DNA of 64,000 nt, from assembly GCF_009742725.1 (NCBI RefSeq), contig NZ_WPHG01000009.1, positions 1 through 64,000 of the forward strand, read 5' to 3'. This document shows positions 54,404 to 63,488 of this stretch, in pieces. The position numbers and the translations under genes are program-made. This DNA comes from Nitratireductor arenosus. Lineage in GTDB: Bacteria; Pseudomonadota; Alphaproteobacteria; Rhizobiales; Rhizobiaceae. Position 1 is the first letter of the stretch; each line of letters begins with the position of its first letter. The notes under the pieces were generated by a model. It was not told the origin of the DNA. It ran no database searches and saw nothing but the letters and a program-made list of their open reading frames with translations.

Positions 54404-54473
54404 TGGCGGATTCTAGCCGAATCAGCGGATTTTTCGTAGTATTCGAACGGACGAACTTTACAGCGAGGCCGCT

Positions 54474-56129
54474 GTGGTTCACGAGCCAGATAAGGACACG
54501 GTCGATGATGCCGCCTGGAATGAGGCGGTTGCAAGGGAGGCCGTGATCCGTAGCCTGGTCTCGCTTGACCGCCCCGGCCGCTCAGATTTTTTCAGGGCTT
54601 GCCACAAGCTCGGCCTCAAGCGAACCCGGCTTTACGAACTGATCAGGACGTATCGGGAGCATCCGGTCACGAGCTCGCTGTTGCCGCGCTCGGCCGGCAC
54701 GAGACAAGGCAGCCGCCGATTGCCGAACGAGACCGAAGCGGTAATCGCTGGAGCGCTCCGGGACTTTTACTCGACGCGCCAGAAGCCGAGCATCAATCGG
54801 CTGCACAAGGAGATCCGCAGGCTCTGCCGATCGCGTGGCGTGCGCGCACCGTCCTGGCATGCGGTGAAGGCACGGATCGCGACCATGGACCCCGCCGAAT
54901 TGGCCAGGGCACGGGAAGGATCGAAGGCGGCACGTGATCGCTTCCGGCCGGTACCGGGGGAATATACCGCTGAGTGCGCGTTCGACGTCGTCCAGATCGA
55001 TCACACGCTGGTCGATGTCATTGTCGTCGATCGCCAATATCGACGGCCGCTGCAGAGGCCGTGGCTGACTCTCGCCATCGACGTGGCGAGCCGGATGGTC
55101 GCGGGCTTCTACCTGACACTCGAGGCGCCGTCGACGGCCTCGGTTGCTCTCGCAATCCAGCACATTGTCCAGCCGAAAGAATCCTGGCTCGCAGGGCTTG
55201 GGATCGATGCGGAGTGGCCGATTTCCGGGTTCCCGGACACGATCCATCTCGACAATGCCAAGGAATTCCGGTCGCAGGCGCTACGACGGGGCGCCGAGGA
55301 ACATGGCATCGAACTCATCCATCGTCCGGTTGCCACGCCCCATTATGGCGGGCATATCGAGCGGCTGATCGGCACCATGATGGGCGCCGTCCACCTTCTC
55401 CCGGGCACGACGTTCAGCGACATCGACGAGCGCGGCGGCTACGATTCTGCCGCCAATGCGACGATGACGATGGATGAACTGGAGCGCTGGATGGCGCTCG
55501 AGATCACGCGCTACCACGCCGATCGGCATGGAGCGCTGGGGATCCCGCCGCTCGCCGCTTGGCACGAGGCCGCGGTCCGCCGTGTCAGGCCGGTGCGTCA
55601 TCCCCATGATCTCGCGGGTTTCATGATCGATTTCCTGCCCAGTGTGGACCGGCTGGTGCGGCGTGACGGCATTCACCTGTTCGGTCTGCGCTACTGGGAT
55701 GACGTGTTGAGCATCTGGGCCGGCCGGGTTGATCGGCCGTTGCGCGTTTCCTACGATCCGCGCGATCTTTCGAGGATTTTCGTGCGTGCTCCGGACGGTA
55801 AGCGCTGGCCGATCCGCTTTGCCGATCTGCGGCGCCCGCCGATCACGCTTGGCGAACATCGCCGCGCCCGGACCGCCCTGCGGGAACGCGGTCTGGCGTT
55901 GGTCGACGAGCAACTGATCTTCGATACCATCGAGGCGCAGCGCGCTCTGGTCGATGAGGCGACGGTGCGCACCAAGGCAGCGCGTCAGCTGGTGGAAAAG
56001 CGCGAGCGAGCGCTCGGTGCCGCAGCGCCAAACAAATCGCCGGCGCGGACCGAGCCTGCGCAAGCTGACGAAGACCGCCCGATCGATTGGAGCAAGGTGC
56101 CGGTCTACGCCGTGGAAGAATGGTCGTGA
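54474..56129 (+). CDS. tniA: TniA/TnsB-like DDE transposase (Mu/Tn7 family, 551 aa)
   Basis: Retroviral-integrase-like core with the DDE triad in VVQIDHTLVDVIV, TIHLDNAKEF and GGHIERLIGTMMG. N-terminal HTH domains (RSDFFRACHKLGLKRTRLYE) and a C-terminal Mu-C beta domain (GLRYWDDVLSIWAGR) are present. It is the strand-transfer enzyme of Tn5053/Tn7-type elements. A GTG start at 54474 is used. The 3' end overlaps tniB by 10 nt. Confidence 0.92.
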   Translation: MVHEPDKDTVDDAAWNEAVAREAVIRSLVSLDRPGRSDFFRACHKLGLKRTRLYELIRTYREHPVTSSLLPRSAGTRQGSRRLPNETEAVIAGALRDFYSTRQKPSINRLHKEIRRLCRSRGVRAPSWHAVKARIATMDPAELARAREGSKAARDRFRPVPGEYTAECAFDVVQIDHTLVDVIVVDRQYRRPLQRPWLTLAIDVASRMVAGFYLTLEAPSTASVALAIQHIVQPKESWLAGLGIDAEWPISGFPDTIHLDNAKEFRSQALRRGAEEHGIELIHRPVATPHYGGHIERLIGTMMGAVHLLPGTTFSDIDERGGYDSAANATMTMDELERWMALEITRYHADRHGALGIPPLAAWHEAAVRRVRPVRHPHDLAGFMIDFLPSVDRLVRRDGIHLFGLRYWDDVLSIWAGRVDRPLRVSYDPRDLSRIFVRAPDGKRWPIRFADLRRPPITLGEHRRARTALRERGLALVDEQLIFDTIEAQRALVDEATVRTKAARQLVEKRERALGAAAPNKSPARTEPAQADEDRPIDWSKVPVYAVEEWS

Positions 56130-57049
56130 GAGGGGAGGGGACATACGAACATCTCGACGAGCGGTACCGTCGCTACGCCGAGCTGCCTGACGACGAGCGC
56201 ATCGCCTGGATCAAGGCCGATCGCTGGATCGGTTTCGAGCAGGCGGAAGCTGCACTTCTCCGCCTGAATTCCTTGCTGGCCTATCCGCCGCGCGACCGCA
56301 TGCCTTGCCTGCTGATCTATGGCGACACCGGCATGGGCAAGACCAAGATCGTCCGGAAGTTCGAGCGTGCGCACCCGGCTACCTTCTGCCAGTCGACCGG
56401 AGTTACGAACAGGCCTGTCGTCGTGGCGCAGGTGCCCTCGGAGCCAGTCGAGCGTGACCTATACCGGGAATTGCTGGCCAGTCTGCAGGCTCCGGCGCTC
56501 GTCGGTGGCGCGCTTGCCCGGGAGAAGGACATCTGCCGCTCGCTGCTGCGCACCGTCGGCGCCAGGATAATCGTGCTCGACGAGGTCAACGGCATGCTGG
56601 CAGGAACCTATCGCCAGCAGCGGATTTTTCTGAATGCGCTGCGGTTTCTCGCCAACGACCTGAGAGTCCCGCTCGTCTGCGTCGGCACCGATCTGGCGCG
56701 CCAGGCCTTGCTCACCGACGCTCAACTCGCCGAACGTTTCGAGGCGTTTCATCTCAAGCCCTGGAAGAACGATCACGCCTTTGCGCGGCTCTTGAAGAGC
56801 CTGGCGGGAATCCTGCCGTTGCGTGCCGCGTCCGATCTCGACAGAGAGCCGGTTCGTGAGCGGATCCATCTGCTCACTAGCGGCGTCACGGCGCGAATTT
56901 TCCGGCTGATCGAAACAGCCTCCGAGGAGGCAATCCGGTCGGGAAGGGAGCGGCTGGACCTGATGAGCTTCGGAGACGATCTCGTTCTGCCGCTTGTGTC
57001 GATGACGCAATCGGCACGCCGGCGAATGCCGCAAGCGGCGGCCGGGTGA
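56120..57049 (+). CDS. tniB: TniB/TnsC-like AAA+ ATPase (309 aa)
   Basis: Walker A GDTGMGKTKIV near residue 75, Walker B ARIIVLDEVNGM and sensor-like CVGTDLARQAL, with the typical TniB start YEHLDERYRRYAELPDDERI. TniB/TnsC regulates target choice and activates the transposase. Overlaps tniA by 10 nt and tniQ by one base (TGATG), so the three are one operon. Confidence 0.93.
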   Translation: MVVRGEGTYEHLDERYRRYAELPDDERIAWIKADRWIGFEQAEAALLRLNSLLAYPPRDRMPCLLIYGDTGMGKTKIVRKFERAHPATFCQSTGVTNRPVVVAQVPSEPVERDLYRELLASLQAPALVGGALAREKDICRSLLRTVGARIIVLDEVNGMLAGTYRQQRIFLNALRFLANDLRVPLVCVGTDLARQALLTDAQLAERFEAFHLKPWKNDHAFARLLKSLAGILPLRAASDLDREPVRERIHLLTSGVTARIFRLIETASEEAIRSGRERLDLMSFGDDLVLPLVSMTQSARRRMPQAAAG

Positions 57050-58221
57050 TGGAGCCGGGTCGTCTACCCGTCGCGCCGCGGCCCTGTCGCGACGAGCTAC
57101 TGTCCTCCTGGATGGCGCGCGTGGCATGCCGCTATGGCCTGACGGCGCCGGAACTGGCCGGCTATTTCAGTGACCTGTCGTCACCCCTGCTTATCGACGA
57201 TGGCGCTCCGGCAACCGGCCAGACGAGCGTGTGGGCGCGAGCATGTGGCGTCGACTCCGATCGGTTGCAGCGCCTATCCTTGAGCAGGCGCTATCCGCGA
57301 CGGCCCCGATCTTGGTACGTGAGCAGGGGGCCGGAATGGACGCCGTCGACAGTGACCGGGTCGACTCCGATTTGTCTCGCCTGCTTCACTGACGATCACG
57401 CCGCGGGCCGCGACGCCTACTTGCGAGCCGGCTGGGTGTTTGCCGAACGCTGCATCTGCCCGGTCCACGGCCACCTGCTTCGCGATCGTTGTGTATCGTG
57501 TCACCGGCGTCTTTCTGTGGCTTTTCGCCTGCGCGAGGGATGCGCTCGGCCTGTTTGCAGCCATTGCGCGCGGCTTCTCACCGATAGGGGAGGGGAGGGC
57601 GCTCAGCCACAGGATCCCGTCCTCCTGGCGACGGCGCTGGCCACCCAGCAGCGGATCACGGCATGCGTCAACGGAGGCAAGGCCGAGCGGGAGCAGTTCG
57701 AGAAGGCGCTTGCGACACTTTGGGCGCCGCTCGACCACCCCGCTGCAGCGCGACCCGCACTGGCGCTGTGGTTCAACGAAGCCGGCTGGCGCTCTCCCTA
57801 CGACGTCCGGCATGCCGTCGGCGCCGATTCTCCGCTCGGGCAGTTGCCGGTGCGCTGGCGTTTCCTCACGCTGCTTGCCCTCAACGATATCTTCGGCCCC
57901 GATCCGTGCGTCGACGGTACGTCGCCGCCTGGCGCCGCCCACCTGGTGCGGCGGGCCGCGCCACGGCGGGAACGGCTCTCAAGGTCGAGCCGACGGCCAC
58001 ATGTCCAGCTACAGAAGCGCTCCTCGGCCGAATACGAGCGCCTGGCGCGTCAAATTCTGGCTGATCCGCGCTGGATCGCCGCCGAAAAGCTGCCACGGCG
58101 GAAACGGGAGCGTGTTCGAGCAGGTCTGATCGATGCCGCGCTTGCGGGGAACTCGGCGGCACCTGGGGCAAGGCTGTCGCCCCGGCCGCGGAGCGGCGGG
58201 CGGGCGATTCAGATATCGTGA
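57049..58221 (+). CDS. tniQ: TniQ family target-selection protein (390 aa)
   Basis: TniQ domain: VAPRPCRDELLSSWMARVAC, a first zinc pair CLACF, then CICPVHGHLLRDRCVSCHRR and CSHCARLL as zinc ligands. TniQ/TnsD proteins direct insertion to a target site. The C-terminal ~200 residues are variable and basic. ATG 57049 is used (a GTG one codon earlier also fits). It is followed by direct repeats (58242-58296). Confidence 0.9.
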   Translation: MEPGRLPVAPRPCRDELLSSWMARVACRYGLTAPELAGYFSDLSSPLLIDDGAPATGQTSVWARACGVDSDRLQRLSLSRRYPRRPRSWYVSRGPEWTPSTVTGSTPICLACFTDDHAAGRDAYLRAGWVFAERCICPVHGHLLRDRCVSCHRRLSVAFRLREGCARPVCSHCARLLTDRGGEGAQPQDPVLLATALATQQRITACVNGGKAEREQFEKALATLWAPLDHPAAARPALALWFNEAGWRSPYDVRHAVGADSPLGQLPVRWRFLTLLALNDIFGPDPCVDGTSPPGAAHLVRRAAPRRERLSRSSRRPHVQLQKRSSAEYERLARQILADPRWIAAEKLPRRKRERVRAGLIDAALAGNSAAPGARLSPRPRSGGRAIQIS

Positions 58222-58612
58222 GACTCCCCGCCGTGTCGCGTAGTCTCACAATTCCGACTCAGCCAGTCTCACAATTGTGCTCGGGGAATCTCATAACCGT
58301 GCGCGAGATTTCGATCGCAGGCACGATTGACGCCTATTCTGGCGCTCTGCTCGACGAGAGAGGCCATTCCTCGGCAAGGGGTCCGGGAATGGGCCGCAAA
58401 CCTGGTCCGCTCAATGAACGCGAATTCTCGTCGATCTGACGCCTAAAGGAGGCTGTCCGGCGATGAAAAACGAGCCACATGGGCCATTTCCGCCGCATGC
58501 CAGATAACGACCGATAAGGCAACATTATCAGTCATTTTGTCTCCACGACAGGCGCGGCGGTTGGTGGTTAAATGAATTGCCAAAAGCGCCGCGCTGATTC
58601 ATCGTGGTTTCG
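58222..58612. other. 391-bp gap between tniQ and DUF1403 gene
   Basis: No convincing gene; a short plus-strand frame (58218-58439) lacks family features. The left end holds the AGTCTCACAATT repeats. GATAA/TTATC near 58509-58525 is a small palindrome. The promoter of the DUF1403-scpB pair should lie at the right. Confidence 0.5.
58242..58296 (+). repeat. AGTCTCACAATT direct repeats (possible transposase-binding sites)
   Basis: AGTCTCACAATT occurs at 58242-58253 and 58265-58276 (23-bp period). A degenerate copy AATCTCATAA is at 58287-58296, and an inverted CGTGAGACT lies at 58218-58226, spanning the tniQ stop. Such spacing resembles the multiple TniA/TnsB sites at Tn7/Tn5053-type ends. Confidence 0.5.
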
Positions 58613-59635
58613 ATGATTCTCCGCCCCAAATCTCTTTCCCGCCACCACGCCCCGCTTGCCGGTGCCCCTTCGACCGTGCCGACGGCACCCGTCCCGGCCT
58701 GGTTGCGCCGGGCGGTTGCCGATGCGCAAAACCTTGCCGGAAAAGAAGTCGCGGACATCGCGCTCGTTGCCGGCGCCGCCATCGGCGCCTTGGATGCGGT
58801 GGTCCGCCGCGACGAAAAATGGGCCGGCGCCTGGCGGCAGCGGCTGGCGCTTGCCGCGGCCGCGACAACGGCGAAGCAGGCCGGTCGCGTCGAGGAGTCT
58901 TTGGCACTGCGCGACGCGGTGCTGCTGACGAAGCCCGGTGATGATGTTGGCCCCGCCGGTCGCTTGCTGTTGGCGTGGCGCCGGCTGGCGACCCGACCGG
59001 CAGAAGAACTGCTGACGGAGAAAAATCTCGCTGCGGTGCTGGAAGAGTTTGGTTTTTTCGCCCGCGACGGCGAGGTGGTCAGCGACCTGGCGGGCGAGCT
59101 TCGGCAACTCGCGGTCGGCGCCGGGACGGTCGAGATGCTGACCGGCGCGTTCATGGCTGCCGAGCGTTGCGGGTTTGGGCGCGCCGTCGGCGCCTGGCTC
59201 GCCGATGTTTTGCTGGCGCAGCGGCTGGGCTGGGCTCATGCGATTCCGCTGCTGGGCGGCGAAGCGGCCTTGGGTTCACACGCCAGCCGCCGGCGCGGCG
59301 GGCCCGCCCTTGTCACGGCCACGGGAATCGAGATGGACGGGGAGGGGACAAAAGAACTGCTTGCCGCGCGGGCGCGCGCCGCGCTGCGCGCCATCGATCT
59401 GTCCGCCGAGCTCGAGCGCCGGGCGGACAAGCTCCTTGCAGTCGCGCCCAAACTCAGGGCCAAAGCAGCGGACGCCGTGGTCGAAAGACTCCTGTTCGAC
59501 GACGCGCTCGTGGCATCAGAAAAGATCACCGGCATGAGTGAGCGCGGCCTGCGCCGCCTGTTCGACCGGCTGCAAACACTCGGCGCCGTGCGCGAGCTCA
59601 CCGGGCGCCCCACGTTCCGTATCTATGGGCTGTGA
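58613..59635 (+). CDS. DUF1403 family protein (340 aa)
   Basis: Matches my memory of DUF1403: PVPAWLRRAVADAQNLAGKE, AGAAIGALDAVVRRDEKWAG, LLLAWRRLATRP, and GFGRAVGAWLADVLLAQRLG then IPLLGGEAAL. It is alpha-helical, soluble and of unknown function. The C-terminal segment (ERGLRRLFDRLQTLGAVREL) looks like a winged helix. It overlaps or abuts the ScpB-like gene and the two appear together, suggesting a complex. ATG 58613 is used. Confidence 0.8.
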   Translation: MILRPKSLSRHHAPLAGAPSTVPTAPVPAWLRRAVADAQNLAGKEVADIALVAGAAIGALDAVVRRDEKWAGAWRQRLALAAAATTAKQAGRVEESLALRDAVLLTKPGDDVGPAGRLLLAWRRLATRPAEELLTEKNLAAVLEEFGFFARDGEVVSDLAGELRQLAVGAGTVEMLTGAFMAAERCGFGRAVGAWLADVLLAQRLGWAHAIPLLGGEAALGSHASRRRGGPALVTATGIEMDGEGTKELLAARARAALRAIDLSAELERRADKLLAVAPKLRAKAADAVVERLLFDDALVASEKITGMSERGLRRLFDRLQTLGAVRELTGRPTFRIYGL

Positions 59636-59637
59636 CG

Positions 59638-60360
59638 ATGGCGGCTGGTTCGACGAAGGCTCGCCGAGACAATGGGGATGGGCAACGACCGTTGCTTGAT
59701 CGGGAGCTGGATCATTTGCCGCCGGAGGCGCGCTGGCGCGAATGGATGCACCGGGTCGAGGCAACCATCTTTGCCGCCAGCGAGCCGGTCGGCCGCGAGA
59801 CGCTGGCGAAGATCGTCGGCAAGAGCTGCAGCGTTGATCTCCTGATCGACGACATTCGGGAAGAACTGCGCGGCCGGCCCTATGACCTGGTCGCCGTCGC
59901 CGGCGGCTGGAAACACTTGACCCGGCCCGCCTATGCCGATGCCATCCGCAGTGCATTTGGCAGTGCATTTGGCACGGCCGTCGGCGGGAACGGGCATGCC
60001 AAAGACCTGACGCAGCCGGACGTGCTGGTGCTGATGTGCATCGCCTACTTCCAGCCGATCACCCGCGCCGAGTTGTCGTCCTTCTTCGGCAAGGAGGTCA
60101 GCCGCGACCTGATCGGCCATCTGCGTGGAGCAAAGCTGATCGCCGCCGGGCCGCGCAGCCCGACGCCGGGCGCACCTTATACCTACGTCACGACCAAAGA
60201 ATTCCTGCTCGAGTTCGGGCTGGACACGCTGCGCGATCTGCCGGATTTCGAGGCGCTCGAGGATGCGGGCTTGCTCAGCAAGGAAAAGCTGCTGGCAGGG
60301 GATATCATGCCAGAGTTCGCCGCTCGCCAAGAGGACGTCGGAGACGAGACGAGCGAGTAG
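59638..60360 (+). CDS. scpB: Orphan ScpB-like (SMC-Scp complex) protein (240 aa)
   Basis: ScpB-type winged helices: WMHRVEATIFAASEPVGRET, LLIDDIREELRGRPYDLVAV, then DVLVLMCIAYFQPITRAELS and VSRDLIGHLRGAKLI. ScpB normally works with ScpA and SMC, neither encoded in this window. A plasmid-borne copy paired with DUF1403 may act on DNA segregation, copy control or element behaviour. ATG 59638 is used; a GTG at 59632 overlapping the DUF1403 stop is also possible. Confidence 0.85.
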   Translation: MAAGSTKARRDNGDGQRPLLDRELDHLPPEARWREWMHRVEATIFAASEPVGRETLAKIVGKSCSVDLLIDDIREELRGRPYDLVAVAGGWKHLTRPAYADAIRSAFGSAFGTAVGGNGHAKDLTQPDVLVLMCIAYFQPITRAELSSFFGKEVSRDLIGHLRGAKLIAAGPRSPTPGAPYTYVTTKEFLLEFGLDTLRDLPDFEALEDAGLLSKEKLLAGDIMPEFAARQEDVGDETSE

Positions 60361-60457
60361 TTGGACGCTGACGACGGAACGACCGATCACCCGATCGATC
60401 GTAACCGACTGAAATCGTTAACGTGCTTTTTATCGCGCTCGCCTAGCCTCAAGCGCA

Positions 60458-62431
60458 ATGAGGCTAGTGGATCTGGCTGGGTCGGAATTGACAAGCGACG
60501 TAAAGAAAAGAGCGATTGAAGCAGGAATCCTCGGTGATCAGCTCGCGGATTTAAGGGCTGGTCTCTTCTTTTCCATGCCGATCTCCACGGTCTTGTCGAC
60601 GTTGGTCCTGATCATGGAAATGGTATCCGGCACCGATCGTTCTGCGGTCATCTGGTTTATTGTCGTCAACCTCATAAACGGCGCGCGAATTGCCCTTGCG
60701 CTAACAAACCGTGGCAGAGCGGCGACCAGCGGCGACCCGGCGTGGCGTTCAGTTCGCCTACGATACTACGAAGGCTTGGCGCTTCTGTCTGGGTTCGCGT
60801 GGGCATACCTTGCGGTACTGACGGCTGGCTATTCCTCTCCTCAATCTTCTCTGCACTTGATTATTCTGGCGGGCATCTCTGCGGGAGCGGTCACTTACGG
60901 CAGCTCTCGTGCTTTCGTTGCGATCAATTTCATCACCCCGCCGCTACTGGTCGCGTTCGGGTGCCTTGCGGCGGCGGGGGACCTCGATAACGCAATTCTG
61001 GCGTTCACCGTCGTCCTTTTCCTTGGAGGTCTCCTTCGCGGCTCTATCATCGGCCAAAATCGATTCTGCGAAACCAGCCGTCTCAAACACGAAGCCAGAC
61101 AGTTTGCCGCAGAGATGGAGGAGAGATCGAGGCATGATCCGCTGACGGGACTGCTCAACAGGCGCGGACTGGAACAGGCAGTCGATCGGTTGAATTCCGA
61201 TGACAAGCCGTTTGTGGCGATGCTGGTCGACCTCGATGGTTTCAAGGCCGTCAACGACACCTATGGCCATAGGGTAGGGGATGAACTGCTAAAAAGCATC
61301 GCTCGCCGACTTGAGCAAGAGGCGCCTCAAGGAGCCGCGCTCGCCCGTGTTGGCGGCGATGAATTTGTAGTGCTGTTCCCCGTCCGCATTTCAGCAATCT
61401 CCGTCACGGATTTGGCATCCAGGATCGCGAAACAGCATTCGCTTAGAGAATCTGTACAGGTTGGCGCGTCCATTGGGATTTACGAGACCGACAATCCAAA
61501 ATTGACGGATATTATGCTCCGCGCAGACACCGCGCTGTTTGCCGCCAAGCGTTTAGGCAGAAACCATTTCCGCGTCTTCGACGACAAGCTGAACAGCGAC
61601 CTCGAGCGCCGACACCGCATTGAGCGGGATTTGAAAACCGCCATCGACAGCGGGAATCTGGCGACTTGGTTTCAACCTGTCATCCGCCTGGAAGATAATG
61701 CCATCGTAGGGTTCGAGGCGCTATTGCGCTGGGACCATCCGCTTTATGGTGCAGTCCCGCCGCCGGATATCGTCACCGCCGCCCGTGAGCAAGGACTGCT
61801 TCAGTTGGTGACAGAGAAAGTTCTCCTCAACTGCTGCACCATGATCGCAAATCTGAAGGCAGCCGGACGGCGCGATGTCCGGGTGGCGATGAATCTCTCG
61901 CCCCGTGAACTCGAGGTCGGAAGCGTAGATGCTCTGATCCTGGATCGCCTCCAAGCCAGGGGGCTTCCAACCGATATGCTAGAGATCGAGATTACCGAAG
62001 AAGCCCCCCTTGATCATGAGCGCGTAGGCGAGAAACTCGGACGCCTCTCCGAGGCAGGAATATCTATCGTCCTCGACGATTTCGGCACGGGATTTTCGAC
62101 CTTGGTTTCGCTCAAAGACGGCTGGATTCGAAAGATCAAGATCGACCAGACTTTCGTTCGCGACCTCGCGAATTCGATAAAAGATCAGGCCCTTGTGAGA
62201 TCGATCATTGATCTCGGGCGCGCTCTTGGCAGGGAGGTCATGGCGGAAGGCGTGGAAACCGATGCTGACCGCCAAATTCTTCGGTCGCTAGGCTGTGAAA
62301 CGGCGCAAGGCTATTATTTCTCCAAAGCACTTCCCATGAAGGAAGCCCTTGATCTGGCCCCACAGCAGCTTCCCGAAGGGGCCGGAAGAGGAGCTGTTCA
62401 GAATCTTGCGATAAGGATGAGCGGTGAGTGA
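60458..62431 (+). CDS. Membrane-anchored GGDEF-EAL protein (657 aa)
   Basis: About five membrane helices (residues 40-195, MASE-like), then a GGDEF domain (ARVGGDEFVVLF, about 295-307) and an EAL domain. The EAL shows GFEALLRW, MNLSPREL, EITEEA, DDFGTGFS, KIDQTFV and EGVET, so cyclic-di-GMP hydrolysis should be possible. The GGDEF is intact too, without a visible RxxD inhibitory site. It would adjust cyclic-di-GMP and so attachment or motility. It is on the same strand as the tni block but 97 bp after scpB. Confidence 0.95.
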   Translation: MRLVDLAGSELTSDVKKRAIEAGILGDQLADLRAGLFFSMPISTVLSTLVLIMEMVSGTDRSAVIWFIVVNLINGARIALALTNRGRAATSGDPAWRSVRLRYYEGLALLSGFAWAYLAVLTAGYSSPQSSLHLIILAGISAGAVTYGSSRAFVAINFITPPLLVAFGCLAAAGDLDNAILAFTVVLFLGGLLRGSIIGQNRFCETSRLKHEARQFAAEMEERSRHDPLTGLLNRRGLEQAVDRLNSDDKPFVAMLVDLDGFKAVNDTYGHRVGDELLKSIARRLEQEAPQGAALARVGGDEFVVLFPVRISAISVTDLASRIAKQHSLRESVQVGASIGIYETDNPKLTDIMLRADTALFAAKRLGRNHFRVFDDKLNSDLERRHRIERDLKTAIDSGNLATWFQPVIRLEDNAIVGFEALLRWDHPLYGAVPPPDIVTAAREQGLLQLVTEKVLLNCCTMIANLKAAGRRDVRVAMNLSPRELEVGSVDALILDRLQARGLPTDMLEIEITEEAPLDHERVGEKLGRLSEAGISIVLDDFGTGFSTLVSLKDGWIRKIKIDQTFVRDLANSIKDQALVRSIIDLGRALGREVMAEGVETDADRQILRSLGCETAQGYYFSKALPMKEALDLAPQQLPEGAGRGAVQNLAIRMSGE

Positions 62432-63157
62432 ACACCGGATATTCGCTGTGGATATGTCATTTGCCTCCTCCTGTACGGCTAAGCTGCTTTGGACGGTGGC
62501 TCGGCCACTACCGTTCTCAAATGGAGTGGAAAGTGGCCCGACGTGCGCTTCTCAAAGAATACGAACGAAAGAGCCACGAGATATTCCGATCGACGAGGAC
62601 AGTCTGATCCGCCAATATTCTCTTTTGCCGGCCGATTTGCTGGAAATCAAGCTACGGCGGCGCGAACACAACCAACTCGGTATTGCGATCCAACCCTGCT
62701 TGATGCGCTATCCCGGCCGGCCACCTCACTGGTGGTGAGCTCAGCTCGGAGCCCTTAACGGCCGTTATGTCTACGGACTGCGCACGCGTGCGGCTGAAAG
62801 GATCCTGCCAAGACTTGAAGTGATCCGGGAAGTGCGAAACGTGCTCGATGCCCTGTGACAAACGTCATAACGACGGGTGGAATCGACTGCGCCGCGGCAA
62901 GGCGAACCTGGACGGAAAACCGGCAAGCTATTCGCCGGCTTTCCTTGTCGACCTGTCACGTCGCAGTCTGTCGACGGAGTGCTTGAGGGTAGCGTGAGAC
63001 CGCCGACCCGCTGAAAACGCCCGACCCCTTTGAGGGTTCCACCAAAAATTCAACCTAGCAATCTGCCTGTGGCATGACGGTGGCGGGGATTGCCCCATGC
63101 CGACCTCCTAAAGCGGCCCCTTCAGGGGTTAGTCAATCAACTAAGGCTCCGGGCTTG
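62432..63157. other. 726-bp region, mostly degraded DNA
   Basis: Apart from the Tn3 transposase fragment (62577-62723) nothing is supported. Short hairpins such as CCCCT-TC-AGGGG near 63117-63128 occur. Confidence 0.5.
62577..62723 (+). pseudogene. Tn3-family transposase fragment (N-terminal, DUF4158)
   Basis: The translated piece IDEDSLIRQYSLLPADLLEI then KLRRREHNQLGIAIQPCLMR and YPGR matches the start of Tn3 TnpA proteins (DUF4158). It is cut off at both ends by loss of frame, leaving about 49 codons. It is a remnant of a Tn3-type element. Confidence 0.6.
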
Positions 63158-63472
63158 TCACCGCGCTATCCCTAGGTTTGCCGGCCACTTCGCCGCCAGG
63201 CGGGCAATGGGCTCTTGGATTTGGGGCGACGGGGGCAGACCAAAAAAGCGGGCAGCCGCCAGTCTCGATTTGACCTGCGCCATCTCACCGTTGGAAAGAA
63301 CGACAACGTCACCCCGAGGCGGGGATCCAGCGCGAGCTACCGGTTTCGAATCGAATACCCCGGCATTTGCGAGGAAGAACGCAGCCAGGGTCATGACGAT
63401 AGTCAAGGCGAAGCCGGCAACACACCCTCCACCTAGCGTGGTATCATCATCGGGTAGGTAACGCCGGCTCAT
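63158..63472 (-). CDS. Small membrane protein of unknown family (104 aa)
   Basis: One hydrophobic helix (CVAGFALTIVMTLAAFFLANAG, about 16-37) is followed by a soluble, proline/arginine-rich tail. AGGAGG lies 11 nt before the ATG, slightly far but strong. No family is recognised, and it stands alone among mobile remnants. Low-to-moderate confidence that it is expressed. Confidence 0.45.
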   Translation of the reverse strand: MSRRYLPDDDTTLGGGCVAGFALTIVMTLAAFFLANAGVFDSKPVARAGSPPRGDVVVLSNGEMAQVKSRLAAARFFGLPPSPQIQEPIARLAAKWPANLGIAR

Positions 63473-63488
63473 GCTTTTGACATCCTCC

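Noticed and set aside
58526-58552. Possible Tn5053-like terminal repeat (TCATTTTGTC...)
   Set aside because: Only a few bases resemble a Tn5053 end and no inverted partner was found beyond the tni block.
1-60000. Strict FtsK polarity from GGGNAGGG sites over the whole window
   Set aside because: Outside 51-59 kb the orientation of such sites follows the coding strand, so gene composition explains them.
62994-63005. GTGAGACC as the second end of the tni element
   Set aside because: It matches the 58242 repeats over seven bases only, stands alone, and could easily be chance.
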